Assembly (NCBI GenBank): GCA_035304345.1
Contig: DATGQE010000066.1
Location: forward strand, 153,077 to 217,076
DNA from: IDS-8 sp035304345
Lineage (GTDB): Bacteria > Pseudomonadota > Gammaproteobacteria > Steroidobacterales > Woeseiaceae
Direction: 5' to 3'
DNA length: 64,000 nucleotides
Numbering within the stretch: the stretch's first letter is position 1; every line of letters begins with the position of its first letter. Shown piece by piece: positions 52,022 through 60,258 of the stretch. The translations under genes and the position numbers were made by a program. The notes below the pieces were generated by a model. It ran no database searches, was not told the DNA's origin, and was given only the letters and a program-made list of their open reading frames with translations.

Positions 52022-54685
52022 TCAGACCCGCACCGGAGCCGGCTTCTCGGGGTCGATGGAGTACTTCTGCATCGCCTCCGTCACCAGGCCCTTGTCGACC
52101 ACCCCATCCTCCGCGAGCGCGGCGATGGCGTTCAGCGCGACGTACGTACGGTCCACCTCGAAGAAGCGCCGCAGCGCCTCGCGCGTGTCGCTGCGACCGT
52201 AGCCGTCGGTGCCGAGCGCGATGTAGCGCCCTGGCACCCATTCGCGGATCTGGTCCGCCACCGCCTTCATGTAGTCCGTGGCGGCGACGAACGGGCCGTC
52301 CCGCTCCGCCAGGCACTGCTCGACGTGGCTCCTCCTGGGCTCGGACGCCGGATGCAGGCGGTTCCAGCGCGTCACCTCCAGCGCTTCCCGGCGGAGCTGG
52401 TTGAAGCTCGTGACGGACCAGACGTCCGAGGCGATCCCGAAATCCTGCTCCAAGAGCTCGGCCGCGGCGAGGACCTCGCGGAGGATCGTGCCGGAACCCA
52501 TGAGCTGCACCCGCGGCTGCCCTTTCCGGCCCTCCTTGAGCAGGTACATCCCCTTGAGAATGCCCTCCTCCACGCCCTCCGGCATCGGCGGGTGCGGGTA
52601 GTTCTCGTTCATCACGGTGATGTAATAGAAGATGCTTTCCTGCTCCTCGATCATGCGCCGCAGGCCCTCGCGGACGATCACCGCGATCTCGTAGCCGTAG
52701 GTCGGATCGTAGGCCACGCAGTTCGGCACGACCGAGAACAGCAGATGGCTGTGCCCGTCCTGGTGCTGCAGGCCTTCGCCCGCGAGCGTCGTCCGGCCGG
52801 CGGTGCCGCCGATGAGGAAGCCGCGCGTGCGCTGGTCGCCACCGGCCCAGATGAAATCCCCGACACGCTGGTAGCCGAACATCGAGTAGTAGATGTAGAA
52901 CGGCACCATCTGGATGCCGTGATTGCTGTACGCCGTGCCGGCGGCCAGCCAGGAGCAGACCGAGCCCGCCTCGGTGATGCCTTCCTCGAGGATCTGGCCT
53001 TTCTTGTCCTCCTTGTAGAACATGAGCTGCTCCGCGTCCTGCGGCGTGTAGAGCTGCCCCTTGGGCGAGTAGATGCCGACCTGGCGGAACATGCCTTCCA
53101 TGCCGAAGGTGCGAGCCTCGTCCGGCACGATCGGGACGATGTGGGGGCCGAACTCCTTGTCGCGCAGCAGGGCCGTCAGGAGCCGCACGAACGCCATCGT
53201 CGTGGACACCTCGCGATCGCCCGTGCCCTCGAGCTGGGTCTTGAACGCGTCCATCGGCGGCAGGGCCAGCGGCTTCGGGCGCGAGCGCCGCTGCGGCAGG
53301 TACCCGCCCAGCGCCTTCCGGCGTGCATGGAGATACTCGAGCTCCGGGCTGTCCGGCGGCAGCTTGCAGAACGGCACGTCCTCGATCTCCTTGTCGGAAA
53401 CCGGGATGTGGAAGCGGTCCCGGAACTCCTTGAGCGCGTCGACGTCCAGCTTCTTCTGCTGGTGGGCGATGTTCTGGCCCTCGCCTGCCGCGCCCATGCC
53501 GAAGCCCTTGACCGTCTTCGCGAGGATGATCGTCGGCCGGCCCTTGTGGCGCACCGCCGCGTGGTAGGCCGCGTGCACCTTGATCGGGTCGTGGCCGCCC
53601 CGGTTCAGGTGCCAGATGTCGTCGTCCGACATGTCGGCCACCATCGCCTTCGTCTCCGGGTAGCGGCCGAAGAAATGCTCGCGCGTGTACGCGCCGCCCT
53701 TCGACTTGAAATTCTGGTACTCGCCGTCGACGCACTCCTCCATCCTGCGCCGGAGGTAGCCGTGATAGTCACGCGCGAGCAGGGGGTCCCAGCGCGAGCC
53801 CCAGATGACCTTGATGACGTTCCAGCCCGCACCGCCGAACGCGGCTTCGAGCTCCTGGATGATCTTGCCGTTGCCGCGTACCGGGCCGTCGAGGCGCTGC
53901 AGGTTGCAGTTGACGACGAAGATGAGGTTGTCGAGCTCCTCGCGCACGGGCAGCGTGATCGCGCCCATGGATTCCGGCTCGTCCATCTCGCCGTCGCCGA
54001 GGAAGCACCAGACCTTGCGATCGCTGGGCTCGATCAGCCCGCGACTTTCCATGTAGCGCATGAAGCGCGCCTGGTAGATCGCGGCGAGCGGGCCGAGGCC
54101 CATCGACACGGTCGGGAACTGCCAGAAGTCCGGCATGAGCCACGGGTGCGGGTACGACGACAGGCCGCCGCCCGCCACCTCGCGGCGGAAGCGGTTGAGC
54201 TGCGACTCGTCGAGCCGCCCCTCGAGGTATGCGCGCGCATAGATCCCGGGCGACGAATGCCCCTGGATGTAGATGAGGTCGCCGCCGTGCTTCTCGTTCG
54301 GTGCACGCCAGAAGTGATTGAATCCCACCTCGTACAGCGTCGCGGACGATGCGTACGACGAGATGTGGCCGCCGATGCCGGAGCTCAGCTTGTTCGCCTG
54401 CACGACCATCGCCATCGCGTTCCAGCGAATGTAGGATTCGATGCGCCGCTCGAGCGAGCGGTCACCCGGGTACTCCGGCTGCCGGCCGGGGGAGATGGTG
54501 TTGAGGTACGCCGTGTTCGGGCTGTACGGCAGGTACGCGCCGGACCGACGCGCGAAATCGATCATCTGGTTGAGCAGGTAATGCGCCCGCTCCGGTCCGT
54601 GCGTCTGCAGCACGGAATCGATGGACTCGAGCCACTCGCGCGTCTCGGTCGGGTCGATGTCGTCAAATCGTCTGTATTCAGTCAT
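52022..54685 (-). CDS. aceE: Pyruvate dehydrogenase E1 component, homodimeric
   Basis: Thiamine diphosphate enzyme that decarboxylates pyruvate and acetylates the E2 lipoyl groups. At 887 residues it has the same length as E. coli AceE. The ThDP motif GDGEMDEPESMGAITLPVRE starts near residue 230 and ends with NCNLQRLDGPVRGNGKI; GGHISSYASSATLYEVGFNHF near 106, KTVKGFGMG, and GIQMVPFYIYYSMFGYQRVGD are also typical. It is the first gene of aceE-aceF-lpdA. No pdhR-like regulator is in the window. Confidence 0.97.
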   Translation of the reverse strand: MTEYRRFDDIDPTETREWLESIDSVLQTHGPERAHYLLNQMIDFARRSGAYLPYSPNTAYLNTISPGRQPEYPGDRSLERRIESYIRWNAMAMVVQANKLSSGIGGHISSYASSATLYEVGFNHFWRAPNEKHGGDLIYIQGHSSPGIYARAYLEGRLDESQLNRFRREVAGGGLSSYPHPWLMPDFWQFPTVSMGLGPLAAIYQARFMRYMESRGLIEPSDRKVWCFLGDGEMDEPESMGAITLPVREELDNLIFVVNCNLQRLDGPVRGNGKIIQELEAAFGGAGWNVIKVIWGSRWDPLLARDYHGYLRRRMEECVDGEYQNFKSKGGAYTREHFFGRYPETKAMVADMSDDDIWHLNRGGHDPIKVHAAYHAAVRHKGRPTIILAKTVKGFGMGAAGEGQNIAHQQKKLDVDALKEFRDRFHIPVSDKEIEDVPFCKLPPDSPELEYLHARRKALGGYLPQRRSRPKPLALPPMDAFKTQLEGTGDREVSTTMAFVRLLTALLRDKEFGPHIVPIVPDEARTFGMEGMFRQVGIYSPKGQLYTPQDAEQLMFYKEDKKGQILEEGITEAGSVCSWLAAGTAYSNHGIQMVPFYIYYSMFGYQRVGDFIWAGGDQRTRGFLIGGTAGRTTLAGEGLQHQDGHSHLLFSVVPNCVAYDPTYGYEIAVIVREGLRRMIEEQESIFYYITVMNENYPHPPMPEGVEEGILKGMYLLKEGRKGQPRVQLMGSGTILREVLAAAELLEQDFGIASDVWSVTSFNQLRREALEVTRWNRLHPASEPRRSHVEQCLAERDGPFVAATDYMKAVADQIREWVPGRYIALGTDGYGRSDTREALRRFFEVDRTYVALNAIAALAEDGVVDKGLVTEAMQKYSIDPEKPAPVRV

Positions 54686-54990
54686 GGCTCGTCCAGGAAT
54701 CGCTCATTACCATTCTCGCGGCCGCAGGCATGCTACGCTCGGGCGCCGTCTCGCAGGCAATACCGCGTGCCGCTGGATCGGATCCGCATAGGGTTCCGGG
54801 CTCGTCCTCGCCGGCCGGACGGCACCGCGAGGGGCGGCCCGTCAAGGCGCCGGAACAGTGTGCTGAAAAAGAGAAATCAGAAACTTTTTCAACGAGTTAC
54901 CGGTATTCGACTCGGCGAGATCGGTTTCGAGGTGGGTATTATGGACGAAAGGGCACAGGAAGGTTAGCCCGGGCCCGGGGAGAGGTGCCA
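54686..54990. promoter_or_regulatory. Divergent aceE / M17 aminopeptidase spacer
   Basis: This 305-bp spacer has no gene. It contains an AT-rich inverted repeat, TGAAAAAG (54864-54871) and CTTTTTCA (54884-54891), separated by 12 bases, and a plus-strand TATTAT box (54937-54942) about 50 bases before the aminopeptidase ATG. On the aceE side, GAGAATGGTAATGAG on the minus strand (about 54698-54712) is the only AT-rich stretch close to the start. GGGGAGAGG at 54978-54986 is a good ribosome site for the plus-strand gene. Confidence 0.4.
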
Positions 54991-56505
54991 ATGGCAGCCA
55001 GGCTCAGCGAAAAATACGTAGAAGGTGTGAGCCGGGTCACCCAGGTGACCGGCGCGCCCGATGTGCGCACGCTCGCGATGCTCGATCACCTCGTCGTGTG
55101 CCTGCCCGAGAAGCCGCCGGAAGGTGCCTGGCGCCGGCTGCCACAGGGCACGCGCCTCAAGGCCCTGCTGAAGCGGCGCCGGGAAGGTGCCGTGCCCGCC
55201 GCCACGACGCGCCTCGCGAACGACCGGCAGACGGCCGTGTCGATCGGGCTGCTCGCGAAAGATGCCGACCCGTTCCAGCAGCTCACCTTCGCGCGCAAGC
55301 TGATCGGCGCGGCGCTCGGCGAGAAGGCTGTTGCGCTCGGTGTCGGCGTGCTCGGCTTTGCGCCGGAGGAAGCGAACGCCGTCGCCGCCCGCCTCGTGGC
55401 CGCGGCGCTGGCGCACGGCTTCACGCTCGCCGATTTCAAGTCGAAGCCGAAGCCCGCGCCCATCCGCAGCCTGCGCCTCGTGGGGCTCGAGCAGCGCCTG
55501 GATCTCGACCGTGTGCTTGCCGAGGCGCGCGGCAACAACCTGGCGCGCTGGCTGACCGCGCTGCCGGCGAACAAGCTGGACGCGCGCGCCTACGTCGAGC
55601 TCCTCGAGGAGCGCGCCGGGCGCCACGGGTGGCAATTCCGCAAATACGGGGTGCGCGAGCTCGAGAAGCTCGGCGCCGGCGCGTTTCTCGCGGTGGCGCA
55701 GGGGAACGCCGACGAGAACGCCGCGATCGTGCGCCTCCGCTACCGGCCCAACGCAAAATCCGAGCGGCCCCGGCTCGGCCTGGTCGGCAAGGGGATCATC
55801 TTCGACACCGGCGGCACGAACCTGAAACCCTTCACCGCGATGTCCGACATGCACATCGACATGGGCGGCAGCGCGGTGGCCGTCGGCACGCTGCTCGCGC
55901 TCAGCGAGCTGCGCTGGCCGCACGCGGTGGACTGCTGGCTGGCCATCACAGAGAACCGCACGGGGCCGACGGCGTACAAGTCGCAGGACGTCGTGACCGC
56001 GCTCAACGGCAAGACCGTGCAGGCGATCCACACGGATGCCGAAGGCAGGATGGTGCTCGCCGACACGCTGGTGCTCGCCGGGCGCGAGAAGCCGCGACTG
56101 ATCATCGACTATGCCACGCTCACCGGCGCGTGCATCACCGCCGTGACGAGCCGCTATTCCGGCATCTTCACCAACCGGCCGGACCTGCACCCGGTCCTGA
56201 AGCGGGCCGGGCGCGACAGCGGCGAGCGCGTCTGGCCCTTCCCTGCCGGCAAGGAGTTCCGCGAGGAACTGGAGAGCGACACGGCCGACATCAGCCAGTG
56301 CACGCCCGACTCGGGCGGCGACCACATCCTCGCGGCGACGTTCCTGAACGAGTTCGTGCCGGAGGAGATCCCCTGGATTCACCTCGACCTCGCCGCGGCC
56401 AAGCGCAAGGGCGGGCTGGCGCACATTCCGACCGATGTCACGGGCTTCGGTGTCCGCTACACGCTGCACCTGTTGCTCGACGCCGGCATTCACGCGCTCG
56501 TGTAG
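54991..56505 (+). CDS. Second M17 leucyl aminopeptidase-family protein
   Basis: 504-residue M17 metallo-aminopeptidase, only moderately like the pepA product of this window. The catalytic set is complete: GKGIIFDTGGTNLKPF near residue 266, HIDMGGSAVAVG with the metal Asp, and HTDAEGRMVLADTL near 349, where His replaces the usual Asn before the TDAEGR core. The N-terminal domain differs from PepA and lacks obvious similarity to its DNA-binding surface. The ATG at 54991 has a strong purine-rich site; an upstream open extension is unconserved. It stands alone between divergent aceE and rnt. Confidence 0.9.
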   Translation: MAARLSEKYVEGVSRVTQVTGAPDVRTLAMLDHLVVCLPEKPPEGAWRRLPQGTRLKALLKRRREGAVPAATTRLANDRQTAVSIGLLAKDADPFQQLTFARKLIGAALGEKAVALGVGVLGFAPEEANAVAARLVAAALAHGFTLADFKSKPKPAPIRSLRLVGLEQRLDLDRVLAEARGNNLARWLTALPANKLDARAYVELLEERAGRHGWQFRKYGVRELEKLGAGAFLAVAQGNADENAAIVRLRYRPNAKSERPRLGLVGKGIIFDTGGTNLKPFTAMSDMHIDMGGSAVAVGTLLALSELRWPHAVDCWLAITENRTGPTAYKSQDVVTALNGKTVQAIHTDAEGRMVLADTLVLAGREKPRLIIDYATLTGACITAVTSRYSGIFTNRPDLHPVLKRAGRDSGERVWPFPAGKEFREELESDTADISQCTPDSGGDHILAATFLNEFVPEEIPWIHLDLAAAKRKGGLAHIPTDVTGFGVRYTLHLLLDAGIHALV

Positions 56506-56655
56506 GCCGGCAGCGCGCGCTACCGGGTCCGGTATGCAGCGTGTGACCGCGGCCGCAGCGGCGATCCGACGCCCGTCACGTGCCGGCACGTGCGCCGCAC
56601 GTGCTCCTGGCCCGTCGCGATCTGTTATGGTGCGCGTGTGACAGTCACGTTCTGC

Positions 56656-57348
56656 ATGTCCCGACGGTTCCGCGGCTTCCTGCCGGTTGCCGTCGACATC
56701 GAAAGCGGCGGCTTCAATCCGCGCACCGACGCGTTGCTGGAAATCGCCGCCGTGCTCATCGAGCCGGGACCGGACGGTTCGCTCAGGCGCGGCGACACCG
56801 TGCGCTATCACGTCAAGCCGTTCGAGGGCGCGAACATGGATCCGGCCTCGCTCGCGGTGACGGGCATCGACCCGCACCATCCGCTGCGCCCCGCGATCGA
56901 CGAGCGCGACGCGCTGCACCGCGTGTTCCGCGAAGTGCGGCGTGCGCTGCGCGCGCACGGCTGCACGCGCGCCATCCTGGTAGGACACAACGCCGCTTTC
57001 GACCTCGCGTTCCTGAACGAAGCGGTCGCGCGCACGGGCATCAAGCGCAACCCGTTCCACCCGTTCTCGAGCTTCGACACCGCCACCCTGTGCGGCGTCG
57101 CCTACGGGCAGACCGTGCTCGCGCGGGCGGCGAAGGCGGCGGGGCTGTCATGGGACGAGAGCTCGGCCCATTCGGCGGCGTACGACGCCGAGCTCGCCGC
57201 CGACCTCTTCTGCGACGTCGTCAACCGGTTCCGGCCGATCTACGAGTCGTTGCAGCCGGCCGAGCCGGAGCCCGCGGAAGCCGAGGAACAGGAGGGCACC
57301 GGCGCCGAGCTGCACCTCGGGCCCGCGCCGGGACTCTGCGAGCGCTAG
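56656..57348 (+). CDS. rnt: Ribonuclease T
   Basis: DEDD-family 3'-5' exoribonuclease that trims tRNA and other stable RNA ends. The 230-residue product from ATG 56656 (MSRRFRGFLPVAVDIESGG) has ExoI VAVDIESGGFN with the catalytic Asp and Glu, ExoII LVGHNAAFDLAFLNEA, and ExoIII with the catalytic His in SAHSAAYDAELAADLF. The three RNase T-type basic patches are consistent. The tail after residue 200 is acidic and variable. An alternative GTG at 56638 would add six residues. It converges with grxD, the frequent gammaproteobacterial neighbour. Confidence 0.93.
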   Translation: MSRRFRGFLPVAVDIESGGFNPRTDALLEIAAVLIEPGPDGSLRRGDTVRYHVKPFEGANMDPASLAVTGIDPHHPLRPAIDERDALHRVFREVRRALRAHGCTRAILVGHNAAFDLAFLNEAVARTGIKRNPFHPFSSFDTATLCGVAYGQTVLARAAKAAGLSWDESSAHSAAYDAELAADLFCDVVNRFRPIYESLQPAEPEPAEAEEQEGTGAELHLGPAPGLCER

Positions 57349-57400
57349 GCGCCGCCGGCGGCACGGGGGTGACGCCGGCCGGCACCCCGCCGGGGGGCCG

Positions 57401-57718
57401 CTACGCGGCCGTCGCGCCCTCGAGGAGCTCCCCGAGCTCGCCGGAGTGGTACATCTCCACCACGATGTCCGCGCCGCCGATCAGCTCGCCGTTGACGTAG
57501 AGCTGGGGGAAGGTGGGCCAGTTCGAGTACTTCTTCAGGCCCTCGCGGATCTCCGGGTCCTCGAACACGTTCACGTAGGCGAACGGCTTGCCGACCGCCT
57601 TCAGCGCGGCCACCGCCTGGCCCGAGAAGCCGCACTGCGGGAAATCGGGAGTGCCTTTCATGTACAGCAGCACCTTGTGCTCGGCAAGCTGCTGCCGGAT
57701 GCGTTCGTTCACGTCCAT
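57401..57718 (-). CDS. grxD: Monothiol glutaredoxin
   Basis: CGFS-type glutaredoxin that binds and transfers [2Fe-2S] clusters with glutathione. The 105-residue product from the ATG at 57716-57718 has KVLLYMKGTPDFPQCGFSGQAV with the single active Cys near residue 30, the TFPQLYVNGELIGGADI cis-Pro and glutathione-binding region, and a typical C-terminal helix. Upstream in-frame codons to 57754 are not conserved. It fits with other Fe-S genes in the window (mrp) only by function. Confidence 0.95.
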   Translation of the reverse strand: MDVNERIRQQLAEHKVLLYMKGTPDFPQCGFSGQAVAALKAVGKPFAYVNVFEDPEIREGLKKYSNWPTFPQLYVNGELIGGADIVVEMYHSGELGELLEGATAA

Positions 57719-57775
57719 TGCGATGATTCCTCCGGGATATCGAATCCTTTCCACAGGGTTCCGGACGCCCGTCCT

Positions 57776-58099
57776 TCAATCCACACTGACCTGGAGACGG
57801 TTGTCCACGCTCACCACGCCATCCACGCCGCGGGCGAGCTCGGCCGCCCGCTGGCGCGCCGCATAGCTCCGCACCGACCCGGTGAGCGTCACCCTGCCGC
57901 GGTAGGTGGAGACGCCGATGCCGGCGGCCGCGAAGGCCGGGTCGGTGCGCAGGCGCTGGCGGACCTCCGTCGTGATCTCGACGTCCGCCGCGTGCGCCAC
58001 GGCGCTGCGTTCCTCGGGCGTCGGCGCCTCGCCGGAGCCCAGCAGCATCGCCGTGCAGCCGGCGAGCAGCAGGTACAGGGGGAGCGCCAGGAGCCGCAT
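57776..58099 (-). CDS. BON-domain lipoprotein
   Basis: 107-residue predicted outer-membrane or periplasmic lipoprotein. Signal MRLLALPLYLLLAGC ends in the lipobox LAGC with Cys 15. A BON domain follows (about residues 40-106) with EVRQRLRTDP, VSTYRGRVTLTGSV and a final VDGVVSVDNRLQV, as in OsmY/DolP-like proteins that bind phospholipid. Only one BON domain is present, whereas DolP and OsmY have two. It lies 57 bp upstream of grxD on the same strand. Confidence 0.88.
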   Translation of the reverse strand: MRLLALPLYLLLAGCTAMLLGSGEAPTPEERSAVAHAADVEITTEVRQRLRTDPAFAAAGIGVSTYRGRVTLTGSVRSYAARQRAAELARGVDGVVSVDNRLQVSVD

Positions 58100-58218
58100 G
58101 GTTTGCGATAGGTATTTGAAATCGGGTTCCCTATAATAAGCCGTTGATCCGGAAAAGGCGAAGGACGGCCGCCGGGCACCACACGAGAAGAATCCGAAGA
58201 AACGCCGGGAGGAAGTCC

Positions 58219-58833
58219 ATGAACCCGTTGAATTCCATCGTCGGCACGATCGTCGCGGGGGTCGTGCTGGCCGTGATCATCGTGCTCGCCACGCTCGACG
58301 CCCACATCGTCGGCCCGATACCCGTCAATTCGATCGTGATCTGGCTGCACGTGCTGGCGGGCATCACCTGGATCGGGCTGCTCTACTACTTCAACTTCGT
58401 ACAGGTGCCCGCCATGGCCGAAGCGGCGGCCGACCAGGGCGGGCCCGGGGGCGCCGGGATCTCCAGGTACGTCGCGCCCCGGGCACTCGCCTGGTTTCGC
58501 TGGGGCGCCGTCGTGACCTGGCTGACCGGCGCCGGTTTCCTGTTCCACACGGGACAGCTCGACGACGCCTTTGCGCTCGGCCAGCTCACGGAAACGACGA
58601 ACCGCTACGCGCTGACGATCGGCATCGGTGCGTGGCTCGGCACGATCATGCTGTTCAACGTGTGGGTGCTGATCTGGCCCAACCAGAAGAAGATACTGGG
58701 GCTCGTCGAGGCGAGCGCTGACCAGATCGCCCGCGCGAAGCGAACCGCTTTCCTCGCATCCCGCACCAACACCATGCTGTCGATCCCCATGGTCATGTGC
58801 ATGGTCGGCGCGGGACACGGCTTTTTCATGTAG
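58219..58833 (+). CDS. PF06181-like (urate oxidase N-terminal type) membrane protein
   Basis: 204-residue integral membrane protein. The ATG at 58219 has a GGGAGGAAG ribosome site. Four hydrophobic helices are visible, with IVIWLHVLAGITWIGLLYYFNFVQVPAM in parts near residues 35-60, the RWGAVVTWLTGAGFLFHTG helix, YALTIGIGAWLGTIMLFNVWVLIWPNQKK and a final SIPMVMCMVGAGHGF. These are the blocks of the family often labelled urate hydroxylase PuuD. Conserved His residues may bind haem. The C-terminal cytochrome c of PuuD is absent and no urate-pathway gene is near, so that function is not claimed. Confidence 0.8.
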   Translation: MNPLNSIVGTIVAGVVLAVIIVLATLDAHIVGPIPVNSIVIWLHVLAGITWIGLLYYFNFVQVPAMAEAAADQGGPGGAGISRYVAPRALAWFRWGAVVTWLTGAGFLFHTGQLDDAFALGQLTETTNRYALTIGIGAWLGTIMLFNVWVLIWPNQKKILGLVEASADQIARAKRTAFLASRTNTMLSIPMVMCMVGAGHGFFM

Positions 58834-58842
58834 GAGGCATCC

Positions 58843-59691
58843 GTCACTTCCACCGAACTCACGCGGGCGATACGCAAGAACGTCCGCGACGCGCTCTCCG
58901 AGGACGTGGGCAGCGGCGACGTGACCGCCGCGCTGCTGCCCGCGGACGCGGTCGCGAGCGCGACGATCGTCGCCCGCGAGGACCTGACGCTCGCCGGCCG
59001 TCCCTGGGTCGACGAGGTCTATCGCCAGCTCGACCCGGCCGTGCGCATCGACTGGTACGCGGCGGACGGCGAGCGCGTCGCCGCCGGGGCGACCCTGTGC
59101 CGCCTGCAGGGGCCGGCGCGCGCCCTGCTCTCCGGTGAGCGCACCGCGCTCAACTTCCTGCAGCTCCTGTCGGGCACGGCCACGGTCACGTCCCGCTACG
59201 TCGCCCGCGCCGGGAAGAGCGGCACGCGCATCCTCGACACGCGCAAGACGCTGCCGGGGTTGAGGCTCGCGCAGAAGTACGCCGTGCGTTGCGGGGGCGG
59301 CACCAACCACCGGCTCGGGCTCTACGATGCGATCCTCATCAAGGAGAATCACATCCTGAGCGCGGGCGGCATCGGCGCCGCCATCGCCCGGGCGCGGTCG
59401 GCGCATCCCGGCCTGCCCGTCGAGATCGAGGTCGAGACGATCGACGAGCTGCGCGAGGCGCTGGCCGCCGGGGCTGACCGCCTGCTGCTCGACAACTTCT
59501 CGCTCGACGAGTTGCGTCTCGCCGTGCAGATCACCCGCGACGAGGGCAGCGCCGCCGAGCTGGAGGCTTCGGGCGGCATCACGCTGGAGCAGGTCGCGGA
59601 GATCGCGGCGACGGGCGTGCACTACATCTCGATCGGCGCCCTCACGAAGCACGTGCGCGCCATCGACTTCAGCATGCGGGTCGAGCTGTAA
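58843..59691 (+). CDS. nadC: Nicotinate-nucleotide pyrophosphorylase (no standard start codon visible)
   Basis: Quinolinate phosphoribosyltransferase of NAD synthesis. Diagnostic blocks are EDVGSGDVTAALLP, SGERTALNFLQLLSGTAT, ILDTRKTLPGLRLAQKYAVRCGGG (in parts), GLYDAILIKENHI, VEIEVETIDEL, LLLDNFS and EASGGITLEQV. Similarity begins before the first standard start (GTG 58906), since LTRAIRKNVRDALSEDVGSGD is a typical N-terminus. A TAGGAGG ribosome site at 58831-58837 is followed by five bases and GTC at 58843, which I take as the position of the start; there is no ATG, GTG, TTG or CTG in frame before 58906. It directly follows the PF06181 gene in the same frame. From 58843 the product has 282 residues, the normal NadC size. 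Confidence 0.88.
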   Translation, partial: VTSTELTRAIRKNVRDALSEDVGSGDVTAALLPADAVASATIVAREDLTLAGRPWVDEVYRQLDPAVRIDWYAADGERVAAGATLCRLQGPARALLSGERTALNFLQLLSGTATVTSRYVARAGKSGTRILDTRKTLPGLRLAQKYAVRCGGGTNHRLGLYDAILIKENHILSAGGIGAAIARARSAHPGLPVEIEVETIDELREALAAGADRLLLDNFSLDELRLAVQITRDEGSAAELEASGGITLEQVAEIAATGVHYISIGALTKHVRAIDFSMRVEL

Positions 59692-59724
59692 GGCTCCCGC
59701 CCCGCGGCGCCGACCCGCGGCCGC

Positions 59725-60258
59725 TCAGCGAATCTTCCCGTACGCCTCCGTGAATCCCTCGAGGTTCACCGGGATCCTCATCGGCTCCCGCGACAGGGAA
59801 CGGAACGAAACGCCGAGCTCGTTGCCGCGCCGCAGCCGGCGCAGGCCGTCCTCATCGAGCGGGAAGAACGCATAGCAGCCCTGCCCGTCGCAGGTCTGCA
59901 CCTCGGTGTCGCGCCAGGCGCTCTCGTCCACGTCGAGCGTGACGCCGTCCGGGAGGTACAGGCCGTGCGGCAGCCTGAGCACCATGCGCGTGCCGGATCC
60001 GTCACCCGGCACTTCGATCTCGATCCGCAACAGCACCTGGCGTGACTGCGGCACGATGACGATCTGGCTCATCTCGCAGTCGGGCTCGTCGGCGCGCGCG
60101 AGCTGCGTGCAGCTCGTGTCCCACGGAATGCCTTGCGGAGCCTCCGCTTCCGCCGCGGCATCGTCTTCCTGCGCCATTGCCTGACCGGGAATCCCTCCGC
60201 ACGCCAGCGCGAGCAGCGCCAGCGCGGCGATCCCGTTCTTCTTCTCGTTGAGCATCAT
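59725..60258 (-). CDS. Invasion-associated locus B (IalB) family protein
   Basis: 177-residue exported protein. The signal peptide (KKNGIAALALLALACGGIPGQAMA) is followed by an acidic Ala/Glu linker and the IalB domain: WDTSCTQ, DEPDCEMSQIVIVPQSRQVLLRIEI in parts, LRLPHGLYLPDGVTLDVDES, TCDGQGCYAFFPLDEDGLRRL. Four Cys residues are placed for two disulfides. IalB of Bartonella is linked to erythrocyte invasion, but the family is broad and that role is not implied. Its ATG overlaps the stop of the autotransporter gene (AATGATG), so the two are translationally coupled. Confidence 0.85.
   Translation of the reverse strand: MMLNEKKNGIAALALLALACGGIPGQAMAQEDDAAAEAEAPQGIPWDTSCTQLARADEPDCEMSQIVIVPQSRQVLLRIEIEVPGDGSGTRMVLRLPHGLYLPDGVTLDVDESAWRDTEVQTCDGQGCYAFFPLDEDGLRRLRRGNELGVSFRSLSREPMRIPVNLEGFTEAYGKIR

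Noticed and set aside
54730..54990. Upstream in-frame extension of the second M17 aminopeptidase
   Set aside because: The extension is unconserved and low-complexity, crosses the AT-rich promoter-like region, and the ATG at 54991 has a strong ribosome site.
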